Source: Aeromicrobium sp.
GTDB lineage: Bacteria > Actinomycetota > Actinomycetes > Propionibacteriales > Nocardioidaceae
Direction of reading: 5' to 3'
Assembly: GCA_025964895.1 (NCBI GenBank)
Contig: JAOPXY010000088.1
Location: forward strand, 1 to 47,288
DNA length: 47,288 nt
Positions within the stretch are counted from its first letter, which is position 1. Each line of letters starts with the position of its first letter. Of this stretch, positions 41,098 to 47,288 are shown piece by piece. The position numbers and the translations under genes are program-made. The notes beneath the pieces were generated by a model. It ran no database searches. It saw nothing but the letters and a program-made list of their open reading frames with translations, and was not told the origin of the DNA.

Positions 41098-41427
41098 CGC
41101 TTCAACCGCGAGACACTCGAGGTGCGCTACATGGGCAAGACGATCCCGAGGGCGCAACATCTACGTCCTGGACGAACCCCCGACCGGTCTGCACACTTCC
41201 GACATCGAACGGCTCCTCGACCTGCTAGGACGCCATGTCGACAAACGGGACACCGTCGTGTTGATCGAGCACAACCTCGACGTGATCAAGACTGCTGACT
41301 GGATCATCATCTCGGCCCCGAGGGCGGGGCGGATGGGGGGCACGTGGTGGCCCAGGGCCCGCCGGAGGACGTCGCCCGGATACCGGAGTCGATCAGGGGC
41401 ACCTATGTCGCGACGGCCTTGGCCTAG
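41098..41427 (+). pseudogene. Shattered uvrA-type gene (C-terminal fragments)
   Basis: Three pieces in shifting frames. Piece 1 (41098-41145) reads [16 protein letters not shown], the end of the UvrA zinc-module region. An internal deletion of roughly 100 codons removes the ABC signature. Piece 2 (from about 41151, next frame) reads [26 protein letters not shown] and [15 protein letters not shown], the second Walker B and H-loop. One G is then missing at about 41308/41309, since the expected IIDLGPEGG needs GATCTC. Piece 3 returns to the first frame: [37 protein letters not shown], stop at 41425-41427. It is a dead relic, perhaps of a UvrA2-like drug-resistance protein. Confidence 0.88.
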
Positions 41428-41521
41428 TCCGGCCAGTTCACGATGCCCTGCCCGACGGGGACAGGCGCGGGGCCCCTCCTCCGCAGTTTGGTCCTGGGCG
41501 GACGACAGGACCTGGCGGGGG

Positions 41522-42448
41522 TCAGCGGGTGACGACGTTGTCGAGGGGTTTGCCGTGGGCAAACGCCTCGAGTTGGCGTTGTACCAGGGCGCGGACCCGG
41601 GGGCCCATTGCGGTGGTCCCGCCGCCCACGTGGGGGCTGATGATGACGTTGTCCAGCGCCCACAGCGGGTGGTCCGACGGCAGCGGCTCAGGATCGGTGA
41701 CATCCAGCGCGGCGTGCAGTCGCCCGCTGGCCGCCTCGCGGATGAGGGCTTGCTGGTCCACCACGCCTCCTCGAGACATGTTGACGAGCAGGGCGCCTTC
41801 CTTCATCGAGGCCAGGAACGCAGAGTCGACGAGGTGGCGGGTGGCCTTGGAGAGGGGAGTCAGGACGATCACCACATCCGCGAGCGGCAGCTGCTCGGGT
41901 AGCCGACTGATTGGCAGGCAGTCGTCGTCACCGCGGCGAGACACTCCTATGACCTGGCACTCGAACGGCGCGAGGCGGCGCCCTACGGCCCGGCCGATGC
42001 TTCCATAGCCGACGATCAGCACGGTCGAGTCCGCCAACGACCGACCGGTGTTGTCGGCGTCCCACGTGCGCGCCCGCTGTGCGCGGATGAACCGCGGCAA
42101 CTGTCGCAGCGAGGCAAGTATCAGTGCGACCGTGAATTCGGCCGTTGCCGCATCGTGGACGCCGCGGGCGTTGCACAGCTCGACGGAGGCGGGCAGAAAC
42201 GGTGCGATGTGCTCGGTTCCTGCGGACTGGGCCTGGACGACACGCAGGCGCGGCATGGTGGGCAGGATCGCTCGAAAATCGACCGGCTCGAGGTAGGGCG
42301 GCACCCAGAAGGCGGTGTCGCAAAGTACGGCCGGATCGTCGGCGGCGGTGTACGTCGTGTACGTCAGCCCGTCGGGGTGGTCGGCAAGCTCGTCGACTGG
42401 GAAGGGGAGCGTCGCGACGGGCTCAACTGGGGTGGCGGACGTCGTCAC
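41522..42448 (-). CDS. D-2-hydroxyacid dehydrogenase
   Basis: 308 residues of the D-isomer-specific 2-hydroxyacid dehydrogenase family (NAD(P)-dependent, 2-oxo acid to D-2-hydroxy acid). The cofactor motif is [17 protein letters not shown]. The catalytic Arg is in [14 protein letters not shown], the Glu in [17 protein letters not shown] and the His in ISPHVGGGT. An N-terminal catalytic-domain strand with [16 protein letters not shown] is in the expected place. SRRGDDD after the second strand suggests NADP use. GTG 42448 overlaps the stop of the FMN dehydrogenase gene by 4 nt (GTGA), so both are translated from one mRNA. Before its stop, 41428-41521 shows only GC-rich sequence without a gene. 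Confidence 0.9.
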   Translation of the reverse strand: MTTSATPVEPVATLPFPVDELADHPDGLTYTTYTAADDPAVLCDTAFWVPPYLEPVDFRAILPTMPRLRVVQAQSAGTEHIAPFLPASVELCNARGVHDAATAEFTVALILASLRQLPRFIRAQRARTWDADNTGRSLADSTVLIVGYGSIGRAVGRRLAPFECQVIGVSRRGDDDCLPISRLPEQLPLADVVIVLTPLSKATRHLVDSAFLASMKEGALLVNMSRGGVVDQQALIREAASGRLHAALDVTDPEPLPSDHPLWALDNVIISPHVGGGTTAMGPRVRALVQRQLEAFAHGKPLDNVVTR

Positions 42449-43674
42449 AGCGGTGCTCCCTCCTCGGCCCGCAGGCGTACCATCGTCGGGTCGATCTGCT
42501 CGATCGACGAGGCACCAAGGAGTCGCATCGTCCGTTCGGCATCGGTGTGCAGGATCTCGAGCGCACGTTGGACCCCCTGCTCGCCGCCGGCCATGAGCGC
42601 GTAGAGGTAGGCGCGCCCGATCAGGCAGGCCGTGGCTCCGAGGCCGACGCAAGCGACGATGTCGGCACCGCTCATCACGCCTCCGTCGACGAAAACCTCG
42701 GCTCGGTCGCCGACGGCCGCGACGACCGCGGGTAGCTGCTCGAGTGGCGTCGCGGTCCGGTCGAGCTGGCGACCACCGTGATTCGACACCACGATCGCGT
42801 CTGCGCCGGCGTCGACGGCCAACGCCGCGTCCTCGGCGTTCTGGATCCCCTTGACGACCAGCGTTCCGTGCCACGCGTTCCTCAGCCACCGGAGGTCGGC
42901 GTAGGTGGCCTCGGGGTCGAAGACCCGATCGACCATCTCGGCGACGGTCCCGTCCGTCGACGACAGACTGGCGAACGTCAGCGGCTCGGTGGTGATGAGG
43001 TTAATCCACCAGCGGGGGCGTCGGGCCATGTCGAACAGGGTCCGGATCGTCAGGGCGGGGGGAATCGACATTCCGTTGCGCTTGTCGCGCAGTCGCGCTC
43101 CTGCCACCGGGGTGTCGACAGTGAGCACCAGGGTGGTGTAGCCGGCCGCCTCGACATCGCGGATGAGCTGCGCAGAGGCTTCTCGATCCTGCCAGAGATA
43201 CAGCTGGAACCAGTTGTCGCCATCAGGCACGTGGGCACACAGGTCCACCGGCGACACCGTGCCCATCGTCGACAACACGTATGGCACCTGAGCGCGGTCC
43301 GCAGCAGAGGCCACCGCGAGCTCACCCTCGTGATGCATGAAGCGAGTGAAGCCGGTCGGCGCGAGGACGAGGGGCAGGGAGGCCAACTGTCCGAGAATCT
43401 TCGTCTCAGTGCTCACGGATCGCACGTTGCGCAGGACACGCGGGGTGAACTCGACCCGCTCGAAGGCCCGTCGCGATCGGCGCAGGCTCTGCTCGTCCTC
43501 CGCGGCCCCATCGACGAAGTCGAACACTGATCGAGGGACACGTGTCCGGGCGATCTCGCGGAGGTCGCCGATCGTGTCCGCCCGCGCGACCCGCCATTTG
43601 ACGCCCAGCCGCGGTCGCCGGATGCGTAAAAGCGAGGAGAAGCTCGACCAGCGGGGGACGATGCGACGCGTCAT
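42445..43674 (-). CDS. FMN-dependent L-2-hydroxyacid dehydrogenase/oxidase (LldD-like)
   Basis: 409 residues, alpha-hydroxy-acid oxidising TIM barrel. FMN contacts are APTGFTRFMHH, the LSTMGTVSP loop and FQLYLWQDRE. The catalytic His and Arg are in VVSNHGGRQLD, and the late FMN-phosphate site reads VFVDGGVMSGADIVACVGLGATACLIGRAYLY. The N-terminal KW-RVARADTIGDLREIARTRVPRSVFDFVDGAAEDEQS is typical of L-lactate and mandelate dehydrogenases of Actinobacteria. It oxidises an L-2-hydroxy acid to the 2-oxo acid. AAGGAG precedes the ATG. Together with the overlapping D-specific enzyme it covers both stereoisomers. It is divergent from a ribose-type ABC importer. Confidence 0.9.
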   Translation of the reverse strand: MTRRIVPRWSSFSSLLRIRRPRLGVKWRVARADTIGDLREIARTRVPRSVFDFVDGAAEDEQSLRRSRRAFERVEFTPRVLRNVRSVSTETKILGQLASLPLVLAPTGFTRFMHHEGELAVASAADRAQVPYVLSTMGTVSPVDLCAHVPDGDNWFQLYLWQDREASAQLIRDVEAAGYTTLVLTVDTPVAGARLRDKRNGMSIPPALTIRTLFDMARRPRWWINLITTEPLTFASLSSTDGTVAEMVDRVFDPEATYADLRWLRNAWHGTLVVKGIQNAEDAALAVDAGADAIVVSNHGGRQLDRTATPLEQLPAVVAAVGDRAEVFVDGGVMSGADIVACVGLGATACLIGRAYLYALMAGGEQGVQRALEILHTDAERTMRLLGASSIEQIDPTMVRLRAEEGAPL

Positions 43675-43816
43675 TACAGATCTCCTTCGAGGACGTGTGG
43701 CTCGGACCGCGAGCGCAGCCAAGGACGAGATCGCAGATGGGACCGCGATCGCCTTGAACGTAATGCGCCGCACGCGGTCAAAGCGATGGGGATCTGTCGC
43801 GAAATCGGACACTAGG

Positions 43817-43888
43817 AGTGTGGATCCGCACACTGTCACCCCGCAGTGGCATCGGTACTTTGTGTACCGATCGACTGTGAGGTCGATC
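43817..43888. promoter_or_regulatory. Three inverted repeats between the hydroxyacid dehydrogenases and the ABC importer
   Basis: In the 260-nt divergent gap (43675-43934): AGTGTG/CACACT at 43817-43834 with a 6-nt centre; ATCGGTAC/GTACCGAT at 43851-43871 with a 5-nt centre; GATCGAC/GTCGATC at 43869-43888 with a 6-nt centre. All arms are perfect, and the last two share three bases. They are good candidate sites for one or two regulators acting on both directions; no regulator gene is within the window. Confidence 0.6.
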
Positions 43889-43934
43889 ACTCGAAGCTTG
43901 GTAACGAGCGACATTGTCAGCGTGGAGGATCGTG

Positions 43935-45536
43935 ATGGATTCAATGGATCAGGTGCCCGTATCTGGGACCGCTCCTGTCGTGGGCGTTGACCCCGTACGC
44001 GCTCCGCTGCTGGTTGCGACGGATCTTGTGAAGGCCTATCCGGGGACGCGCGCCCTGGACGGAGCGAGCTTCAGCCTGGCCGAGAACGAGATCCACACAC
44101 TGGTGGGCTCGAACGGCGCCGGCAAGTCGACGTTGGTCAGCGTGATCTGCGGTCGCACGCAGGCCGACAGCGGATCACTGACGATCGGAGGTCGTCCCGT
44201 CGATTTCGGCGCCCGCAACTACCTCGCAGCCAATTCGATCGGCTATGTCAGCCAAGAAGGCAGCCTCGATGTCGAATCGACTGCGTACGAGAACGTCTTC
44301 CTGGCTCGTGAGCGCACCCGCCGCGGGTTGATCTCATACAAGACGATGCTCCGCGCGGCGCAGGAGCTGGCCGACGAGTACGAGTTCGACCTCGACCTGC
44401 GTCGATCGGTTCGGTCACTGTCACCGTCGGAGCGCAAGATCGTCGAAATACTCCGAGCGCTCTCCCTGCGGCCGAAGGTCCTTGTGCTCGACGAGCCCAC
44501 GGCTGCGCTGCCCAAACCGGACATCGACCACTTACTGGCCATCATGAAGGGATTGTCCAAGTCGACGTCGATCGTCTTCATCTCCCACTACATGAACGAG
44601 ATCTTCGGCGTGAGCGACCGCATCACGGTGATGCGAGATGGCAAGGACGTCAGTGTTCAGGCCGTCACCGACACCAGTGAGGACCAGCTGGTCGCCGAGA
44701 TGGTCGGCCCCCAAGCTATGAAGAAGCACCAGGGTCTCGAGCAGGCCACGCGTCGATCCGGCGGCGCTGACGGCGAGACAGTGCTGTCGACCACCGCGCT
44801 TGCGACGAAGGACGGGCGGGTGGTCAATGCGAACCTGTCGGTCGCCAAGGGAGAGATCGTCGGGCTATTCGGCATGGTCGGCGCCGGCAAGTCCGAGCTG
44901 CTTGAAGCCCTGTACGGTCTTCGTCCACTCGGCGACGGTGAGCTGGTCATCGGTGGACAGCCGAGCGCGACGGGCTCATGGTCAGTTCGTCGCGCGATCG
45001 CGCGGGGCCTCGCGCTGGTGCCCGAGGACCGACTGAAGAACGCCTTGGTGGCCGCAGAGTCGGCGTCCTGGAACCTTGCTGCGCCTCACTGGCGTCGCCG
45101 CTCCGGTCTGTTCGCACGTCTGCGCTCCTTGGAGGGATCGCTGGCCCAGAAGGCCTCGACCTTGGTCACGATCCGTGGCGAGCTGATCAGCCAGCCACTC
45201 TCCAACCTGAGCGGGGGCAACAAGCAAAAGGTCTCGGTGACGCGCTGGCTGGTCACCGATGAGTCTCCTGACGTCCTGCTGCTCGACGAGCCCACCCAAG
45301 GCCTCGATGTCGTCGCACGCGAGGAGATCTACGCCCTCATCCGGGCTCTCGCCGAGCAAGGCACGTCAGTCGTGCTGTCGTCATCGGACCTGGCTGAGGC
45401 TCTCACCGTGTGTGACCGCCTGTACGTGATGCGCGCGGGCGAGACGGTTCCGGTTCCCGACGACCTCCGCACCCGCGAGCACGTGCTGCTCACCGCTATC
45501 AACGATACGACGAACGAAGAGGGACGCCATGAGTGA
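43935..45536 (+). CDS. Sugar-type ABC importer ATPase, two cassettes (RbsA-like)
   Basis: 533 residues with two ATPase domains, as in RbsA/XylG/MglA. Domain 1: Walker A GSNGAGKST, signature LSPSERKIV, Walker B VLVLDEPTAAL. Domain 2: Walker A position GMVGAGKSE, signature LSGGNKQKV, Walker B VLLLDEPTQGLD. The altered Walker A of domain 2 and altered signature of domain 1 are normal for this carbohydrate-importer class. ATG 43935 follows GTGGAGGATCGTG. The gene overlaps the permease by 8 nt. Substrates of the class include pentoses, autoinducer-2, inositol, and related polyols or acids. Confidence 0.93.
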   Translation: MDSMDQVPVSGTAPVVGVDPVRAPLLVATDLVKAYPGTRALDGASFSLAENEIHTLVGSNGAGKSTLVSVICGRTQADSGSLTIGGRPVDFGARNYLAANSIGYVSQEGSLDVESTAYENVFLARERTRRGLISYKTMLRAAQELADEYEFDLDLRRSVRSLSPSERKIVEILRALSLRPKVLVLDEPTAALPKPDIDHLLAIMKGLSKSTSIVFISHYMNEIFGVSDRITVMRDGKDVSVQAVTDTSEDQLVAEMVGPQAMKKHQGLEQATRRSGGADGETVLSTTALATKDGRVVNANLSVAKGEIVGLFGMVGAGKSELLEALYGLRPLGDGELVIGGQPSATGSWSVRRAIARGLALVPEDRLKNALVAAESASWNLAAPHWRRRSGLFARLRSLEGSLAQKASTLVTIRGELISQPLSNLSGGNKQKVSVTRWLVTDESPDVLLLDEPTQGLDVVAREEIYALIRALAEQGTSVVLSSSDLAEALTVCDRLYVMRAGETVPVPDDLRTREHVLLTAINDTTNEEGRHE

Positions 45537-46533
45537 CACAGGCACCATCCAGACCACGGTGAGGGCGAGCCGCGGCAATAAGGAAGGCAGGTCCCCCTAC
45601 GTGTCCTTCCTTCGCAACTATGGCACCGCGCTCGCGCTGGTCCTGCTGATCGTCTTCTTCGCGTTGGCCAGCGACAAGTTCGCGACCACAGGAAACTTCA
45701 AGAACGTTCTGCTGCAGATCGCGCCGCTGCTGATCGTCGGGCTAGGGATCACGGTGCCGATGGCCGCCGGCGACTACGACCTTTCAGTCGGAGCCAACGC
45801 CAGTCTCGCGGGACTGCTGGCCACAGGCATGCTGGCTGACGGCTTCATCGATTCCGTCCCCCTGGCGATCGCGGTGACCATCCTTGTTGGCGCGGTGATC
45901 GGCCTAGGCAACGGACTGCTGGTGGCGGTGATCGGGCTGCCGAGCTTGATCGCGACCCTGGCGATGATGAGCGTGCTGGCGGGAGTCAACACGACGTACT
46001 CGGGCGGACTGTCGATCTTCCAGGGCATTCCGGACGAGTTCAAGAACATCGCGGCCGGTGGGATCCTCTACGTGCCCACACTCATCGTGATCGCCGCGGC
46101 CGTCGCACTGGTGGTGTACCTCCTGCTGCATCGTCGTCCGACCGGACGTCACCTCTACTCGATCGGGTCGAGCTACGGGGTGTCACGGCTCGTGGGGATC
46201 AGGATCGCCCCCACCCGCATCATCGCACTCGTGGTCTCGGGCATGGCGGCGGCGCTCGCAGGAGTCCTGCTGAGCTCGCGGCTCGGCGCGGGTATCCCCA
46301 ACGCAGGCGAGACCTTCCTCCTCGGCAGCCTCACGGTGGTGTTCCTCGGGATGACGATGTACCGGGTCGGTCGGGCCAACGTTCCAGGAACGATCATCGG
46401 CGCCCTGTTCTACGGAGTCCTTCAGAACGGGCTCAACATCATGGGCGTCGGCTCGGCCGGCCAGAGCTTCGCAACCGGCCTGGTTCTCATCGTCGCTGTT
46501 TCGTTCGCGGTGTTCCGCAAGGAACAGAACTGA
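45529..46533 (+). CDS. Sugar-type ABC importer permease (RbsC-like)
   Basis: 334 residues with eight to ten membrane helices of the BPD_transp_2 family. Conserved blocks are MAAGDYDLSVGANASLAGLLA (the family's G-G-DLSVG motif), GLGNGLLVAVIGLPSLIATLAMMSVLAG, and the coupling region YSIGSSYGVSRLVGIRIAPTRIIALVVSGMAAALAGVLLSSRLG. It overlaps the ATPase gene by 8 nt. Downstream lies an 83-nt gap with the perfect palindrome CCCAGCGCTGGG at 46537-46548, which may lower read-through or stabilise the upstream RNA, then the binding-protein gene. Confidence 0.93.
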   Translation: MSDTGTIQTTVRASRGNKEGRSPYVSFLRNYGTALALVLLIVFFALASDKFATTGNFKNVLLQIAPLLIVGLGITVPMAAGDYDLSVGANASLAGLLATGMLADGFIDSVPLAIAVTILVGAVIGLGNGLLVAVIGLPSLIATLAMMSVLAGVNTTYSGGLSIFQGIPDEFKNIAAGGILYVPTLIVIAAAVALVVYLLLHRRPTGRHLYSIGSSYGVSRLVGIRIAPTRIIALVVSGMAAALAGVLLSSRLGAGIPNAGETFLLGSLTVVFLGMTMYRVGRANVPGTIIGALFYGVLQNGLNIMGVGSAGQSFATGLVLIVAVSFAVFRKEQN

Positions 46534-46616
46534 TGGCCCAGCGCTGGGATTGGCGCACGCGCACCACCACAGATTTCGGGGAGAAGTTCCGCCACAGCAA
46601 AGAAATGGAGCAGATC

Positions 46617-47288
46617 GTGTTCAGAACATCGAAGATTCGCCTGGTCATCGGAACGGGGGTCGCGCTCGCTGCATTGACGCTGTCTGCCTGCACCGGCGGC
46701 ACCAGCGACGCTAAGAACGAGCCGGCGCCGGCCGAAGGTAGCGCAGCTGCTGCAGATCCGAGCGCCGCGGGAGAGGCGCAGACCGGTGTGTCGAACATTG
46801 GACAGCCTCTTGGCCCCTTCGCCAAGAGCCCCGACGGCAAATTGACCATCGGCTGGGTCGAGCTGACCGCCGACTGCCAGAGCTGTGTGAAGGCCTTGGC
46901 CGAGTTCAAGTCGTACATCAAGGACAACAACTACGACTGGACCGTGGAGACGCTCAACTCCAAGGGTGACCCGGCAGCCGCTGCCCAGGCCATCGAAGAC
47001 TTCACCACCCGCAAGGTCGACGCGATCATCACCGGATTCGTGGTCCTCAAGGCCTCGGGTGCCGCGATCGACGGGGCCAACAAGGCTAATATTCCGGTCT
47101 TCTCGCTGGATTCTGGCTGGTCGCCAGGTGTTGTCGGCGACGTCACGACCGACAACTTCGCGATGGCCGGCAAGCTGGCCAGCTACGTGGCGGACACTTT
47201 CGCCGGACAGGCCAACATCGTGTCGATCTGGTCCGACCAGCACTATGGTGTCGTCATCCGCCAGGAGATGCTGGAGAACATCACCAAG
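46617..47288 (+). CDS. Sugar-type ABC importer substrate-binding lipoprotein, 3' end outside the window
   Basis: The first 224 codons are present. The N-terminus FRTSKIRLVIGTGVALAALTLSAC has a lipobox LSAC, so a lipid-anchored extracellular protein. After an Ala/Pro/Glu-rich linker of about 50 residues comes a periplasmic-binding-protein type I domain: LTIGWVELTADCQSCVKALAEF, GDPAAAAQAIEDFTTRKVDAIITGFV, IPVFSLDSGWSPGVVGDVTTDN. CQSC in the first loop is unusual and could form a disulfide at the ligand cleft. GTG 46617 is preferred because GGAG lies 6 nt before it; an in-frame ATG at 46605 is possible. It is the third component of the importer encoded just upstream. Confidence 0.9.
   Translation, partial: MFRTSKIRLVIGTGVALAALTLSACTGGTSDAKNEPAPAEGSAAAADPSAAGEAQTGVSNIGQPLGPFAKSPDGKLTIGWVELTADCQSCVKALAEFKSYIKDNNYDWTVETLNSKGDPAAAAQAIEDFTTRKVDAIITGFVVLKASGAAIDGANKANIPVFSLDSGWSPGVVGDVTTDNFAMAGKLASYVADTFAGQANIVSIWSDQHYGVVIRQEMLENITK

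Noticed and set aside
41428..41521. Possible terminator between the uvrA relic and the D-hydroxyacid dehydrogenase gene
   Set aside because: GC-rich partial pairings such as GCCCTGCCC with GGGGACAGGC need mismatches, and no clear stem with a T-run exists.
46537..46548. Palindrome CCCAGCGCTGGG as an operator or terminator
   Set aside because: It is short, GC-only apart from two A/T pairs, has no T-run, and could arise by chance; noted in the permease entry only.
1..47288. CRISPR arrays, rRNA or tRNA genes, insertion sequences, prophage or integrase genes
   Set aside because: No regular spaced repeats, cloverleaf-like segments, transposase, capsid or recombinase motifs were seen on either strand.

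Overview
The window comes from a high-GC actinobacterium. It encodes mycothiol S-conjugate amidase (mca), an enzyme confined to mycothiol-making Actinobacteria, beside the common actinobacterial neighbours greA and a DUF4307 gene. Many start codons are GTG, and about ten genes have a TANNNT -10 box placed only 6-8 nt before the start codon, which points to leaderless mRNAs. A Nocardioidaceae-type host (Aeromicrobium/Nocardioides-like) is my best guess; there is no rRNA, tRNA, IS element or CRISPR array in the window to anchor this.

Layout. 1-10.4 kb is one long + strand cluster: the end of an acyl-CoA-dehydrogenase-like flavoprotein, a complete Dpp/Opp-type importer (lipoprotein, two permeases, fused double ATPase), a heterodimeric ABC exporter with one degenerate ATP site, and a DUF1684 protein. 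10.5-33.2 kb is mostly ordinary chromosome: aldo/keto reductase, hydrolase, trmB, DinB protein, PadR/HAAS pair, Bax-inhibitor-like protein, SGNH hydrolase, tyrosine phosphatase, pirin, an SDR-P450 pair behind a perfect palindrome, a QorR-like/QorB-like redox pair, Mug-type glycosylase, msrA, an ankyrin remnant, an AI-2E-family permease, a MarR/threonine ammonia-lyase pair, greA, mca, a CDF transporter and small genes.

At about 33,443 a yyaL-like (DUF255) gene is cut off in the middle of its CHWC motif. What follows looks like an island or rearranged segment, visibly poorer in GC at first. It holds a broken DUF1016/YhcG-type PDDEXK nuclease, a frameshifted antitoxin-like remnant, an intact Lrp-controlled branched-chain amino acid catabolic operon (leucine/valine dehydrogenase, E1alpha, E1beta, E2) ending in a stand-alone ACT protein and a small Cys-rich protein, and a shattered uvrA-type gene. 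Next come a D-2-hydroxyacid dehydrogenase overlapping an FMN-dependent L-2-hydroxyacid dehydrogenase. These are divergent from a ribose-type ABC importer, and the two units are separated by three inverted repeats. The window ends inside the importer's binding-protein gene.

Most noteworthy: the ACT protein translationally coupled to a BCKDH operon; the D/L hydroxyacid dehydrogenase pair facing a sugar-type importer; the importer-exporter-flavoprotein cluster at the left end; a (G4T)3G4 quadruplex motif; two structured repeat elements; and trmB/dinB-like genes whose leaderless promoters share one -10 box in opposite directions. All functional calls come from reading the sequence by eye; no database search was run.
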